From the NCBI GenBank assembly GCA_905183005.1, contig CAJJDO010000040.1, positions 406,385 through 470,384 of the forward strand: 64,000 nucleotides of DNA, read 5' to 3'. How positions within the stretch are numbered: the first letter of the stretch is position 1; every line of letters begins with the position of its first letter. Shown piece by piece: positions 1-11,446 of the stretch. Position numbers and translations under genes: made by a program. Source of the stretch: Paramecium pentaurelia. Lineage: Eukaryota > Ciliophora > Oligohymenophorea > Peniculida > Parameciidae. The notes under the pieces were generated by a model, which worked only from the letters and a program-made list of their open reading frames with translations, did not search any database and was not told the origin of the DNA.

Positions 1-415
1 TGGAAGCGCATTAAAATATATATGTGAGAATTTTAAAAATTTAATCTGCTTATCTTTAGCAGGTAACTAAATCAAATCTTTAGAAGTATAAATTTAGATA
101 TATTATAGGAATTGTAAATACTAAAAAATTTATCTTCCTTATATCAATTAGATTTATCTGATAATGAAGTGGAATTACAAGCTGGATATCATTTAAAAAT
201 ATTTGAAATGCTACCTAATTTGCAAGTATTAGACAATAAAAATAAAGATGGAAAGGAGATTGAATACTCTGATGTAAAATAATTATTTATCATAGGAAGA
301 TAATGATGAAGAGGAAGGTATTGGAAGTGATTCTGAATTCAATGATGATGAAGAGGATGATGAAGAAGAAAGTGAAGATGAATCTCCTAAGCCATAAAAG
401 AAAACAAAAAAATGA
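1..415 (+). CDS. ANP32-like acidic leucine-rich nuclear phosphoprotein, 3' part
   Basis: Only the C-terminal part is in the window; the gene runs off the left edge. Two leucine-rich-repeat units are visible (motifs such as EELQILKNLSSL and LYQLDLSDNEVE), followed by an LRR-cap-like stretch and then a strongly acidic tail of Asp/Glu runs ending in a short Lys-rich tip (PKPQKKTKK). That order, LRRs then an acidic tail, is the ANP32 family layout; family members are histone and phosphatase-2A binding nuclear proteins. Two short introns fit: a 23-nt one between the LRR exons and a 22-nt one (GTAAAA...ATAG) before the acidic exon. Stop is TGA at 413-415. The family call rests on layout, so another acidic-tail LRR protein is possible. 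Confidence 0.7.
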
Positions 416-620
416 TTTTAATCTATAGATATTCAATAATTCATTTGAATAATTTATTATTATATAAGAAATGGTTATAATAATTAATCAATTCACAAAG
501 CAATATACAAATCATATTATTAATTAGTGCATCTAAATTATATTAATTTATAAAGAGTGATTAATTAATTTATATTAAAATTAGTAGTATAATTTTTAAT
601 TAACAGATTCTATATTTAAA

Positions 621-2086
621 ATGAAAGGGTTTTGCTATTAAGTTACTTTGTAAATAAGCAAAGTAGAATTATCAATCAAGTTTCCTTGTACATTATAAGT
701 AATGTGGAAACGTGGTCAAAATAAATGTTTAACAAAAGCTAAAGAGAAAACTAAAAATATTTTTGTTGTGAATGAAAGCTTTACATTAGAATTTAATATT
801 GGAGATAATACTCCAAAAAAGACATTTCTAGTTGTTTTACTTAATGTTTAAGGTCAATCAAAATTAGCTGGAGTTGTTAATTTTGATATTATTGAAACTA
901 TGGCAAAAGAAGGATAATGTTCCTTAAATTTAGATAGAAGTCCTGATTCAAATGCTAAAATATTCTTTTCATATTAAATTATAAATTTGGGTGAAACATA
1001 TTTTACAGAGAGTAGAATCAATGAATCATTTAATCATAAATCTTTGGGTGAATCATTTGGTTTAGATAAAGAAAATTAAAATTCTAAATTGAACTCATTA
1101 AAAATATCTAATTATGATAACTAATTGAATAAAGAATTATATGAGAAAAGTCTTAAAGATCTTGATTAATCTAAATTGAAAATTTCTAATCTTTAAGATT
1201 AAATCAATAAATTTTAAGAGGATAAATCATAATTATTGGATGAAATTAAGTCTCTTAAATAAAATAATCTAGAATTGAAAAATGAGAATGAATATTTAGA
1301 AAAATAAAATGAAAATTAAAAGTAAGAATTATAATAATCAAAAGAGAATGGATATCTAATAAATTAATAAACAGTAAAATTAGAATAAATGAATCATGAA
1401 ATTTAAAATTAAAAACTTTAATATTAAATTCTTTAGAATAAATATTAGTAATGTATTTAAAAACTAAAATCTTTGGAAGAATAAAATGAATTTAATAAAT
1501 TCAATAAAGTGGATAGATCTACTAATACAATTGTTGTAGAGATTCCAGAATTTATTTAACAGAATTAAACTATTAAATAATTAGATGAATAAATAATAGA
1601 CTATAAGAGAAAAAATGATAAATTATTATTTGAACAAGAATTTACTTAAAATAAACTCAATACTATTGAATAAGATTTATCTACATTATAAGTATAATTC
1701 CTTAGTTTATAAAAATAATTATCAAAATAGAAAGATTAATGTAATTATTTAGAGATTGATAATTAAAAATTAAGAATATCAATTAAGGAATATGAAGAAG
1801 ATAAAGTATTAAAAGAACGAAATAATATAAAGTTATAGAATGATCTTTAAAAATAGATTGAAAATCTTAAGGAATAGTTACAATAAAATCAAGATTAAGT
1901 ACAATATATTTAAATATTATATAGTTTGAATAAATTAAAGAAAAGTATTTCTTATAGAAAGAGAAAATAGATAAATTAAATGATGTAATTAATTAACAAA
2001 ATGAAGAACTAACTATATAAAGTGTGAATTTATTAAGAGAGATATAAATAATAGCAAAGAAATAAGAATAATTTGGAATAGTTTGA
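621..2086 (+). CDS. NT-C2 domain coiled-coil protein
   Basis: A 479-residue model with one 26-nt intron (GTACAA...ATAG near 1900). Residues about 1-135 form a beta-rich module resembling the N-terminal C2 (NT-C2) domain of the EEIG1/EHBP1 family: an N-terminal strand with KVELSIKFPC, then basic-aromatic MWKRGQ and FVVNESFTLEF. The rest is a long Gln/Glu/Lys-rich coiled coil, with glutamines mostly written TAA/TAG. NT-C2 proteins usually act as membrane-associated adaptors. The frame ends at TGA 2084-2086, only 45 bp before the next start. A 21-nt GT...TAG stretch (2081-2101) overlaps that stop, and if spliced it would join this gene in frame to the EF-hand gene downstream. The split is therefore a judgement. 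Confidence 0.6.
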
Positions 2087-2131
2087 TTTTTTTATATTTA
2101 GCTTTTTTTATATATTAATTATCCGTTAAAC

Positions 2132-3523
2132 ATGCTAAAAATCTCGAATAAGTCAAGAAAAAATGAATAATTGGAAACTATATAAGTAATTGAGAAATGT
2201 ACAAGTATAAATAATTGTTGATTATTGTAGAAATTATGAAAGAAGATCGTTTACAATTGAGGTAAATGGTTAAAGATGAAAATGTGAAACTCATTGAATT
2301 GGTTGCAAAATATAAAAAAAGAAATGATCTAAATGATTTACAATAAGAATTAAGAAAGTTTCTTAAAGATAAAAAAGGATCACCTGAAAAAGTACAAGGT
2401 GCTCCTCTTATATTGAGAAAAGTAAAATCAAAAGAGAGATGTGAATGGAATACATCAATGAGTTCAAATCCTTCTATTAAATCACCTAGTAGATCCAATC
2501 TAGATTTTAGGAAAAAACAAAAAGAAGATTAATCACATAAAAAAATAGAATCATAAAAGAAATAAGAGAAAATAGATAACCAAATAGAACTAAAAGAAAA
2601 TGAAGAATTTAAGATACTTGATGAAATATAAGAAGTTAAACCACAAGAACAATAAATTATATTCAATACAGCAAATTCAGTTATTGATCCATTTTTTGAA
2701 GATCTAACTCCAGTTAAAATGGAATTCTAAACAATTGTTTCATAAGCACCTCTCAATTAAAGTGATTAAAGAAGTGAATGTATCTTATAATATAATGCTG
2801 CAGAAATATAGTAATATATTTAATAAGATAAACATTATATTTCTAAAGAAACCTACATAATTCCATAATTAATTAGTCTAAATTATAAATAAATGGTTAA
2901 TGTAGAATATTAAAATTTATTTACAGATTGGAAAAATATACTCACTCCTTAATAACCTACTTATCATATAAAATAAGAAAATGTTTATGAATCATAATTA
3001 TAAATTGAATCAGAGTAATCAAAATAAAATTTAACGACTCTTAAAACTGAACCTTCTTAACTTGTAAAAAGTTTAGAAATAAGAGGTGTAACTGCTGAAG
3101 AATTATTCACCTATTTAGTTCATCATCGATTTACTAAAAGATTAAATCTATATTAACTTATGGAAAATGCAAAGATAGCCATTCCAAATGCATAATTAGA
3201 TTTAGATTCTTTATTTAAAATGGCAGATACTGATGAAGATGGATGGATAAATTTAGAAGATTTAGGTAATACCTTAAGAGAAACTTGTTTAGAAAAAGAA
3301 TCTCACTCAAATCCAATTAAGGAATTATTTAATAAACTTAATGGAAATATTAATATGGAAAATTTTATCAATTAAATGAATGATAGAATATAAGCAGAAA
3401 TGTAAATAATAATTATTTTTATTTAGTCTCTATCATGAAATTGATTTATTTGGAAAAGGATTCATTACTTATTGGGAAATGTACAATCATTATGAAGAAA
3501 TTGATAAATTATTGATTAAATGA
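2132..3523 (+). CDS. Coiled-coil protein with C-terminal EF-hands
   Basis: A 444-residue model with introns of 32 nt (GTACAA...TGTAG) and 25 nt (GTAAAT...TTTAG near 3403). The N-terminal third is coiled coil, the middle is low-complexity and Gln-rich, and the last 150 residues carry calcium-binding-type loops. One is near canonical (D-T-D-E-D-G-W-I-N-L-E-D), and a second weaker helix-loop-helix ends ...YWEMYNHYEEIDKLL. A calcium-responsive structural or ciliary protein is a reasonable inference, not shown. It may be the 3' half of the preceding NT-C2 gene: the merged length is also a multiple of three if the 21-nt GTT...TAG stretch is spliced. The ATG at 2132 is chosen because it is the first in frame after the upstream TGA. 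Confidence 0.55.
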
Positions 3524-3654
3524 TATGTATATTTACTATATAAAAATATCACATTTCTTATTTAAATACTAAGTTTCTATACAGATTTTTCTTTATTAAA
3601 ATGACTAAGTATTGATATTTAATTTAATTTTATGGTATTAATTGATTAATTAAA

Positions 3655-4852
3655 ATGCTATTTCAAAAATATGTGAATCCATAATATTATGAAAATTTGA
3701 GAAGGTTTAAATATAGTGGTCAGAATCTTTCAATTTTATATAATTGGATTCTTGGGGATATGGCATAATGGGTGGTAAACATACTATTAATACATCTCAG
3801 GTTGATTAATTGCCCAAAACAGTAGCTCCTAATCTTATCACTATTACAGGATTCTGTAATTTATTAACTGGATTTGCTCTGATTTTCATTCTGAATCCTA
3901 TGTTTGATTAAGATTTACCTCAATGGGCTAGTCTATACATAGCATGGACTATTTTTGTATATCAAACATTAGACAATGCAGATGGAAAATAAGCTAGAAG
4001 AACAAAATAGTCAACTGCTTTGGGAATGCTCATGGATCATGGTAGTGATTGTACTGCTACTTGGATTGCTGGATTATTATATATAAATGCTTTTAAAATT
4101 ACATTTACTCCATTTAATATGTTAACTGCAATAGGTGTAAGTTTCTTAGGATTTTACTTTGGTGTTTATTGTCAATAACATACAGGAGTGTTCTAATTAG
4201 GTGTAATTAATGGAGTTGATGAAGGATTACCAATACTATAATTATTTTTCTTGATAACTGCAGTCATGTCTTCATAATTTTGGCTTAATCAAATTTAAAT
4301 CACAAATACACTTTCAATTTAATATAATACAGTGTTGCTTGTAATTACAATAAGTGCATCTATTGTTACTATCATATAATTTTGTTATCCTGTATTTAAG
4401 AAGATGAATTGGAATGTTCTAACAATTTTAAAGAGTCTCTCATTACCTATTACTTTAATGATAACATTTATTAGTTTGACCTATCTATCACCAACTAATG
4501 TCTTATCAAAATGGTTTCACATTTATGTTTTGACTATTGGATTACAATGGTCAAAAATGATTAATTTATGGTAATTGGCAATTATTACTAAAGAAGTAAG
4601 TATAAAAATTAAATTAAATAGACTTTCAATTAATTTTCATTCACTTGGGCTTTTACATTGGGATCAATAATGTTGAATTTGATATCATAATTTTTAACAT
4701 CAGATGGTCTTTGCTACTTTGATGAAGTCAAAATGATCTTTTTATTATTAGCATTCTCATTTTTATCCTATCTACATTGTGTAACAAGTATAGTTCATGA
4801 ATTATGTGATATTCTTGACATTTATGCTTTCAGTATCAAATACCCATAATGA
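3655..4852 (+). CDS. CDP-alcohol phosphotransferase (choline/ethanolamine phosphotransferase)
   Basis: A 381-residue multi-pass membrane enzyme that would transfer phosphocholine or phosphoethanolamine from the CDP-alcohol to diacylglycerol in the last step of the Kennedy pathway, probably in the ER. The family signature D-G-x2-A-R-x8-G-x3-D-x3-D is complete (DGKQAR ... ALGMLMDHGSD), with all Asp residues present. About eight to ten hydrophobic segments follow, as in CPT1/EPT1, and length matches the eukaryotic family (about 390). Two 26-nt introns (GTAAAC...TCAG near 3774, GTAAGT...ATAG near 4595) give an exact reading frame. Choline versus ethanolamine specificity cannot be read from the sequence. 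Confidence 0.9.
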
Positions 4853-5332
4853 GTAATAAATTATTATTATTATCATAATAAATTACATAATTTTAATTCA
4901 TAATCTGAATATTCTATAGAATCTTCTTTACTTATTATAAAATTTATGTTATTTAAAGTCAATAAATTATTGTAGTCATATTATAGAAAATGGTAAATTC
5001 ATTTACATATTTTAATAATAATATTTAAAGATATTATTGTAGAATGAATTGAATATATCATTTTAATCAAACAAAAAAAAAAGTATAATAGAAATAAATA
5101 AGTCTTAAAAATGATTAATAAATTACTTGATAAATGAGTTTAAATTAATAAATTTTTAATTTGAATTTAATAACTATTATCTCTTTTTGTATTTTAGTAT
5201 CAAATGATGATTATTCATGTGTTGAAGTCAAAATAATAGATAAATTCAATTTATAAACTATATTATTTTTAATATACAGTTATTTTTTGTTTAGAACAAT
5301 TAAAATATAGAATTTATATATAATATTTTGAC
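4853..5332. other. AT-rich intergenic stretch between convergent genes
   Basis: About 480 bases separate the ends of a plus-strand and a minus-strand gene. No convincing reading frame, RNA gene or repeat was seen. The sequence is poly-A/poly-T rich and probably holds both 3' untranslated regions. Confidence 0.5.
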
Positions 5333-6268
5333 TCATAATCCTTTAGGCTACAAATCTTATTACGACTATTGATATTTTAATGTATTTTGAGACTTCTTTC
5401 CGAAAATAACTTTGGAGTCATAATTGCTCTTAAACTAAATTTGAGTAACTGGTTTATCCTTTTAAAATTAAATGCTGCTTTTATAAGCACTCGAATTAAA
5501 TTAAGCCCATTGATTTTAAGTATTATCTTATGGAACTCTTTGAGAGTCGAGATTGAGAAATCCTGTAGGGTGTTCTGCCTTAAGTCTTTCATTATCCTCA
5601 TTGAGTTGCATTATTTGAATTTTAAATTAATCAATTTGTTTATCCTTTCTATCAATTTCAAATTTATGTTGCTTCTATAAATTGTTATACTTCTATTGGA
5701 CAATCTCTAATTGTTGTTTCACTTACATATTCTATTCATACAACTCTCCTAATTCAATAACAGCTTTCTACTCTCTATTGTTGGCTTCTTGAATCTACTA
5801 TCTCAGATTCTAAAGTGTTGCTGTTCATTTATTAATAAAGGATACATTCTCTTCTTTGATTCTGTTCCAAATAAATGTCATGTTCTCTTTTCATATAATC
5901 TAATTCACTGCACTTTTGTTTAAGTTCCCTCATTAATCTATTGATATCTTCCTTATATTTCTCTTCCATATCTTTACGTCTATCGTATTCTTATTATAAT
6001 CCCTGATACTCCTCCCTAGTTACTTTAAGCCTTAAGCTAAATAATTCTTACTCATCATCATACTCTCGCTCTAATTTGTTGGTCTGTTCTCTTCACATTC
6101 AACACTTTCAGATTTCAAAGTCTTAACTAACATAAAATCCCATACTTCATTTTTTTTGAAATCATTCTAAAATGAATTAATTCTATCATCTCTCATTTCA
6201 AAAGTTGAATCCCTCTAAAATAATGCGTTGATTTGCTCGGCAGACATATAAACAGGCTAATTATTCAT
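5333..6268 (-). CDS. Coiled-coil protein with two uncertain splice junctions
   Basis: Starting at the minus-strand ATG at 6268, the protein opens MNNQPVYMSAEQINALFQRD, continues as a long charged coiled coil (for example LEREYDDEQELFSLRLK) and ends in a Ser/Gln-rich tail, stop TGA at 5333. The coding frame changes twice. Changes are needed between about 6060-6093 and between 5757-5824. They can be explained by a 41-nt GTT...AAG intron and a 31-nt GTA...TAG intron (5768-5798), which together give 288 codons exactly. The first is long for this genome and lacks GTA, so a decaying whole-genome-duplicate copy or an assembly error is a real alternative. No family was recognised. Confidence 0.45.
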
Positions 6269-6404
6269 ATATTATAATTATATATATATATATATTAATT
6301 ATTCACTACACTTATACAAATTCATATAAATTATTTCATACCATTAAAAATATATATATAAATTTTACATTAACATTTATATATCAATATAATATTTATA
6401 AAAA

Positions 6405-7538
6405 ATGCCTTAGATTGAATGTGTTGATTGTCATGTTAAGTATAATTACATCTTTAAATGTTTGATATTTAGTTGATGATTCACGTACATATGCATGCAA
6501 ATGTGGTTTACTATTTGGAATTGTAAAATGCTAATTTTGCCAATTCACATAACCAACGTTTTTTGATTTAATGACAGGTGTAAATTAACATTGGACATGT
6601 ACCACTTGTTAAGCAGAATCAATATTGTCTCCATGTGGAGAATGTACAAACCTCAATTTAAGAGGAATTGTATCTTTATTAATTATTTTTCTAGAAAGAA
6701 AATTCATGTAAATGTTATTCTTGCAAAATCACTAATTACTATTTAGATTGTAAATAATGTCTAACATGGTATTCAGTTAATGAATCTAAAGATAATTTAG
6801 ATGGTAAGTTATTATCTTGTGTTCTCAGTTGTGAATAAGTTTAAATGCTAAAGTATCTTTCATATTTAAATATTTAGATGCACTAACTGTTAATCATTAA
6901 AGAGAATTGATAACTTCAATAATGAAATGAAAAATTATTGCAATTAGTGTAATAAATATTATTTTAAATAAATTTGCTAATTTTGTAGAGAAGTTTCAAC
7001 TTTCAATTAAAAAGAAAGTCAACTCAAATAAAAATGTTAAAATAAGAAATGTAGCAAAGGTACATATTTAAAGACAGGCAAAATTTAAAATCAATAAGTT
7101 ATAATAGGACAATTTATTAAATCAAATGAAATCTAATAAGTTCAACCATAAAAATAATAATCAACATCTAAATATTTAGATAATTTAGATTTAATGAATT
7201 TTGAATAAGATAATGATAATACTTAATTTAATTAAAATTAGAATAATGTTAATCTTTTAGACATTGATTAACATTTAGACCAATAACCTCAAAATGAAAG
7301 TTCAATTTCTAAATGCTAAAAATGTTTTGTATATAATTTATAAATATGATTTAAGAACACTACAGATGTTATTATTACAACTCCTTGTGGACATAAGGTA
7401 ACCTGTTACTAGTGTTTAGAAAATTAATTGAATTGTATTTCTTGTGGTGAACAAATATCTAATAGAATCATGAATACTTTTAATAGAGATTTTTATTAAG
7501 AAATTAAAGAAAGGATTTTAATTTACAGATAAGAGTGA
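6405..7538 (+). CDS. Cys-rich zinc-finger protein with C-terminal RING (C3HC4)
   Basis: Cys pairs run through the whole N-terminal half (CKCGLL, CQFC, CTTC, CGEC, CKCYSC, CTNC, CNQC, CQFC), each about 10-20 residues apart, suggesting several zinc-ribbon or treble-clef units. The C-terminus has a clear C3HC4 RING of the IAP/MULAN type: C-x2-C, then PCGH, C-x2-C and C-x2-C. The RING spacing is right only if a 27-nt intron (GTATAT...TTAAG, carrying an in-frame TGA) is removed near 7329. Two 25-nt introns are also clear. An E3 ubiquitin ligase role is inferred from the RING. The first exon is not settled: joining MPQIECVDCHV to the body needs an intron of 3n+1 nt, and only a 43-nt candidate was found. 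Confidence 0.65.
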
Positions 7539-7566
7539 AGGTTTAATTTAAAATTTAAATAATAAA

Positions 7567-9000
7567 TCAATATTCTAGATTAATATCGCTAAAAGGCAAT
7601 ATCTTACTAAATTAAAACTCCAAATTGTAACCTAATGGATTTAATAGTAAATATGGAGCAGTTTATTCAATAAAATAATTTCTCAAGTAAAGTGGATAAA
7701 AAGAAAATTAATCCATTAAAGTTATTTTAACTTAGAGATGTGTTTCTAAATTCTTTATATTAATTTCTTCTAAATAATTTTATTAGCATTCTAAATCTTG
7801 TAAAATAGAAAAAACTTATATTAAGAATATTTTAATTATATATCCATAAGTTCTTAATTTTTTAGTATGATTACCATAAAAATTTAATTTTGCTTTTTTA
7901 GATGTTAAATAAATGGACATTAAATTTTTAATCAATTTCCTCATATTTATTGTTTTGATTTTGAATTATCTTAACATTAAAATTGATAAAGTTCCAAACT
8001 AAAATTATTAATTTAATGGTGTCTTTCTAATTGTATTAAATTATTTTAAAAGAGATTTTTATAAATTATGTGAAATCTTATTATATTCAATTGGATCTAA
8101 TTAAACACTTTCTTAAATTACAATTATACTATTATCAATGTTATATTAGCATAACCGTAACTTTATCTTTTTTCTTAATAATTTTACCTCAAATTCTTCA
8201 TCATATTTAACTTGACCCTTTATTACTGCTTATTCTAAAGACATGTTGTTAATTACACAATTTCGAATAAAACTTCTAATATTACATCCAGAACATAAAT
8301 CATTTCTATAATTCTAGAATTATTCTTAAATTGCAGTTGTCTAAACATCCATAAACAATTTTTTTTCATTATATTATATCTTTGTGAAAGGTTTATTTAT
8401 TAATTTATGCAACTGATTATTAATAGTATCTTATTAATAACTCATTAAAAATTATATTCTTTATGCTCTATTACATATGTATAAAACAAATGTAGTTAAT
8501 ATTGCAGTAGCAACAGAAAGTGCTAAACACTAAATATCTACTTTATTAGATAATAAAATAGTTGATGTCTATCTAAAAATAATATGCATTAAGAGAGAGG
8601 GACAACTTAAATTAAAGTCAGTAGCAAAGTATATTACTGCTTAAATCAATGAGAAATTACAACCATATAAAAAGTATTCCTAATCCTCTGTATTATCAGG
8701 ATTAAAATTGAATTATAAAGACAAAGAATATGCATTTGTAATAGTCGCAATCTTTGCTGTCAAACCTTCTTTTTTGTACATTATATATAAACCAACTACA
8801 CAAATTGCAATAAAACCCATATTAATATACGAGATTGTTATTTTACCCTTCACTAAAATAATGACTAGTTGAAGAATGTTCAATGACAATGCCATAATCA
8901 ACAAACCATAAAACAATGGCTTTAGATGCTTTTAATATGACTATGCCTAGTATTTTTCTTCAATTTCTTTTATTTTAAATTTAAGTGTGTACTTGCTCAT
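7567..9000 (-). CDS. Two- to four-pass membrane protein, unknown function
   Basis: An intronless 478-codon frame from ATG at 9000 to TGA at 7567. The N-terminus is basic (MSKYTLKFKIKEIEEKY), followed by hydrophobic hairpins around residues 33-75 and near 140-165 (LALSVATAILTTFVLYI), with the remaining roughly 300 residues soluble, basic and Cys-poor. The overall layout, membrane sensor region then a cytosolic body, resembles ciliate membrane signalling proteins, but no catalytic motif (histidine-kinase boxes, cyclase or PAS residues) could be confirmed, so no function is assigned. The good length and Gln usage (TAA/TAG) support a real gene. Confidence 0.7.
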
Positions 9001-9288
9001 TTATTCCATTTAATTATTGATAATATATCTTTTACATATCCCTGATAGTATATAAACCTTTGAATAATAATAAAATAATATAGAAGTTACTCTATTATTT
9101 ATTTAGTTAGTTTCATAATATAATTACTTATAAACTACTCTCTTTAATTATATAAGATTATAGTTTAGGATTTGTTATTAAAAAAAAATTTAATCTCTAT
9201 AAGAATTCTTGTAGAATTCTAATTATGAATCTATATGTAAAATATTTTATATTAAAATTTGATATTAATTAGGTATTATAGTATGAAA

Positions 9289-10331
9289 TCATTAATAAAT
9301 AATAATCTCATGGCTTAATTCAGCATTGGCTAATTTAACATTTCCTGCAAAATCCTCTAGATTTATAAACTATAATTAAATACTTGGCCAAAATTGGCAA
9401 GATGAAATATCATTTTCCATAATTCCTAAATGTTTATAACAAGCAGCTACTAATTCAGAACAAAAGTAATTTTCCTTTTCAACTCCTGTAATTGACCTTT
9501 TTTTACAAAGTTTCATAATATTTGCTGAATATTTTTTACCATGATTCTTATAAACAAAATCTTATAATTTTATTAACAATGTCATATCCCTTTTAGTATA
9601 TAATTATCTAAAACTAATTTGTGTTACATGATCTTAAAATTTACTCTACATTAATGCATCCCAAGTATATATACAAACTCCATCATCACTATTAGCTTCA
9701 AAAACATGTAATACATTTTTATTATTTCTTAAAACAAGAGCAACATGATCTAAATAATTTTATTGATATTTACCATATTCACTATTAGTTATGAATCTTT
9801 AAAATTAACATGCTATTGATTTATTTTTAAACAATAATAAATCTAGGGTTTCTGCTCTCTTCTCAAATATATCAAAAGGTATTTAATGTTAAAGGTAAAA
9901 ATTAGGTAAAGGATGTTGAAAACATTAAGGTTTTGATGTATTTATGTAATAATTAAGTGAGAGAATCCATTATTTACTATTAGTTAGAGATTAGAACTAA
10001 AACTAATGACTAAACACTGATAATTAAAAGACATCATTAGATAATATGGATAATTCTAATATATAATATAATGAATACTAATTGGATATTGATTAAAGTC
10101 TAGAATGAATTCATTTTTATCTTTTCGTTATAAAACAAAAGTGTAATTACGAAGTATTCCTCTATAGATTATCTTGTCTTTAAGTAGCAATCCTTCATGA
10201 TCATAGAACTAATAATCTCATTAGTATTAAATATCTATACAGATTTAAATAGGATTGGTCTGTTTAAATTTTGATTTTTGTATGGTTATCAGATTTACAT
10301 CTTCATTAATATCATTCCATTATTATTTCAT
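9289..10331 (-). CDS. PH domain plus permuted papain-like (NlpC/P60-type) protein
   Basis: A 331-residue model from ATG at 10331, with a 24-nt intron (GTATAG...TGAG, with in-frame TGA) and a 23-nt intron (GTATTC...TTAG). Residues about 25-120 look like a PH domain: a GLLLKDKIIYRGILRNYTFVL strand pair and a C-terminal FQSLTNSKQWILSLN helix with the conserved Trp. The second half resembles permuted papain amidases/peptidases (YiiX/NlpC group): DLLLFKNKS, DHVALVLRN with the candidate catalytic His, and NYFCSELVAACYKHLG with the candidate catalytic Cys. A membrane-phosphoinositide-targeted hydrolase is the inference. Its start lies only 10 bp from the alpha-SNAP start on the other strand. Confidence 0.75.
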
Positions 10332-10341
10332 TTAAATATAT
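10332..10341. promoter_or_regulatory. 10-bp divergent start-to-start spacer
   Basis: Two outward-facing ATGs (10331 minus, 10342 plus) are separated by ten A/T bases. Any promoter and 5' leader for both genes must lie inside the neighbouring coding sequence or be vanishingly short. Confidence 0.5.
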
Positions 10342-11368
10342 ATGGATTCTAATTATGTATTAAAAGGTGATGAATTTATGATGAAAGGAGATAAAGCATT
10401 AAAAGGTAGGTATTTATAATTAAGAAAGGTTCAACTTTTGGAAATATTTTTGGATCGAAAGGAGAAAGAGCAGAAAAGGCTCTTGAATTGTATAAGTCAG
10501 CAGCAACACAATATAAATTGGGCAAGAAATGGGAAAAAGCATGTGAAGCATATTAACGTTGTATAACTTGTGATTAAACTCTAAAATCTGGAGAAACTGG
10601 TGATTTTTATGTTGAAGCAGCCAAAGCAATAAGTAATGTTAATAAAGCAGGTATACTAATATAATTTTATGTATAGAATCAATACAATTATATGAAAAAG
10701 CAATAGAACATTATGCTAATGAAAATAGATTAGATAATGCCTCAAGATATAAGAAGGAAATTGCTTAAATTTATGAATCTGAGTTTGAATTCCATCTAGC
10801 AGTTAAAGCCTATTAAGAAGCAGCAGATTTATTTTAAGCAGATGGCAAAAGAATATCTGATTATAACTAAATGAGATTAAAAGTTGCAGAATTATCAACC
10901 TTAAATGCAACAGGTGATTTAATTGCAGCCATTAAGGTTTTCATAACATTTATTATTAAGATTTTTGAAGATATCGGTGATAAATATATGGAAAATAAAT
11001 TAACAGCTCCAAGTGCTAAAGAACTATACTTTAAATCATGTTTACTATATTTATGCAACAATGTAAAATATTATAATACAATTAAATATAGGATTCAGTA
11101 GGATGTGGTATTGCCCTTGAGAGATATTTAGATAAAGATCCTAGTTTTGGTTCAGCCAGATAATATAAATTTGTTGTTAATCTAATTAAAGCTGTAGACA
11201 ATAATAATGCATAAATGTTTTCAGATGAATGGTACAATATTTTAAAATAATTGCAGTTTTGAATTCAATAAAATCATACCTCTAGATAAATGGAAATTAA
11301 ATGTATTAAATAAGATTAAAGAAGCAATGCAACCACTTTAATAAGTAGAAGATGGAGGTTTTAGGTGA
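10342..11368 (+). CDS. Alpha-SNAP (SNAP/Sec17 family)
   Basis: Adaptor that recruits NSF to SNARE complexes for disassembly after membrane fusion. The protein shows the TPR-like helical repeats of the family (AEKALELYKSAATQYKLGK, ASRYKKEIAQIYESEFEF, LAVKAYQEAADLF, IFEDIGDKYMENKL) and the conserved C-terminus (PLDKWKLNVLNKIKEAM) needed for NSF stimulation. Four introns (23, 26, 29 and 25 nt) are needed. Removing a further 24-nt stretch (10937-10960, GTTTTC...TTAAG) restores the usual AAIKIFEDIG sequence and gives 299 residues, the family length. If it is kept, eight hydrophobic residues are inserted. The 23-nt intron ends AAAG, not TAG. Confidence 0.92.
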
Positions 11369-11446
11369 TAAATAAAATAATAATAATATTAATCATTATT
11401 TTATAATATTAGTAAAGCCTTTTTGATAATATCTTTTTGATTGATA

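Noticed and set aside
5387..5680. Plus-strand 97-codon frame
   Set aside because: It lies opposite the coiled-coil gene and reads as hydrophobic low-complexity sequence without TAA/TAG glutamines; typical antisense shadow.
10937..10960. Retained internal eliminated sequence (IES) in alpha-SNAP
   Set aside because: The segment is flanked by ATTAAG rather than a simple TA pair and lacks TAYAG-like ends; an atypical intron is the simpler reading.
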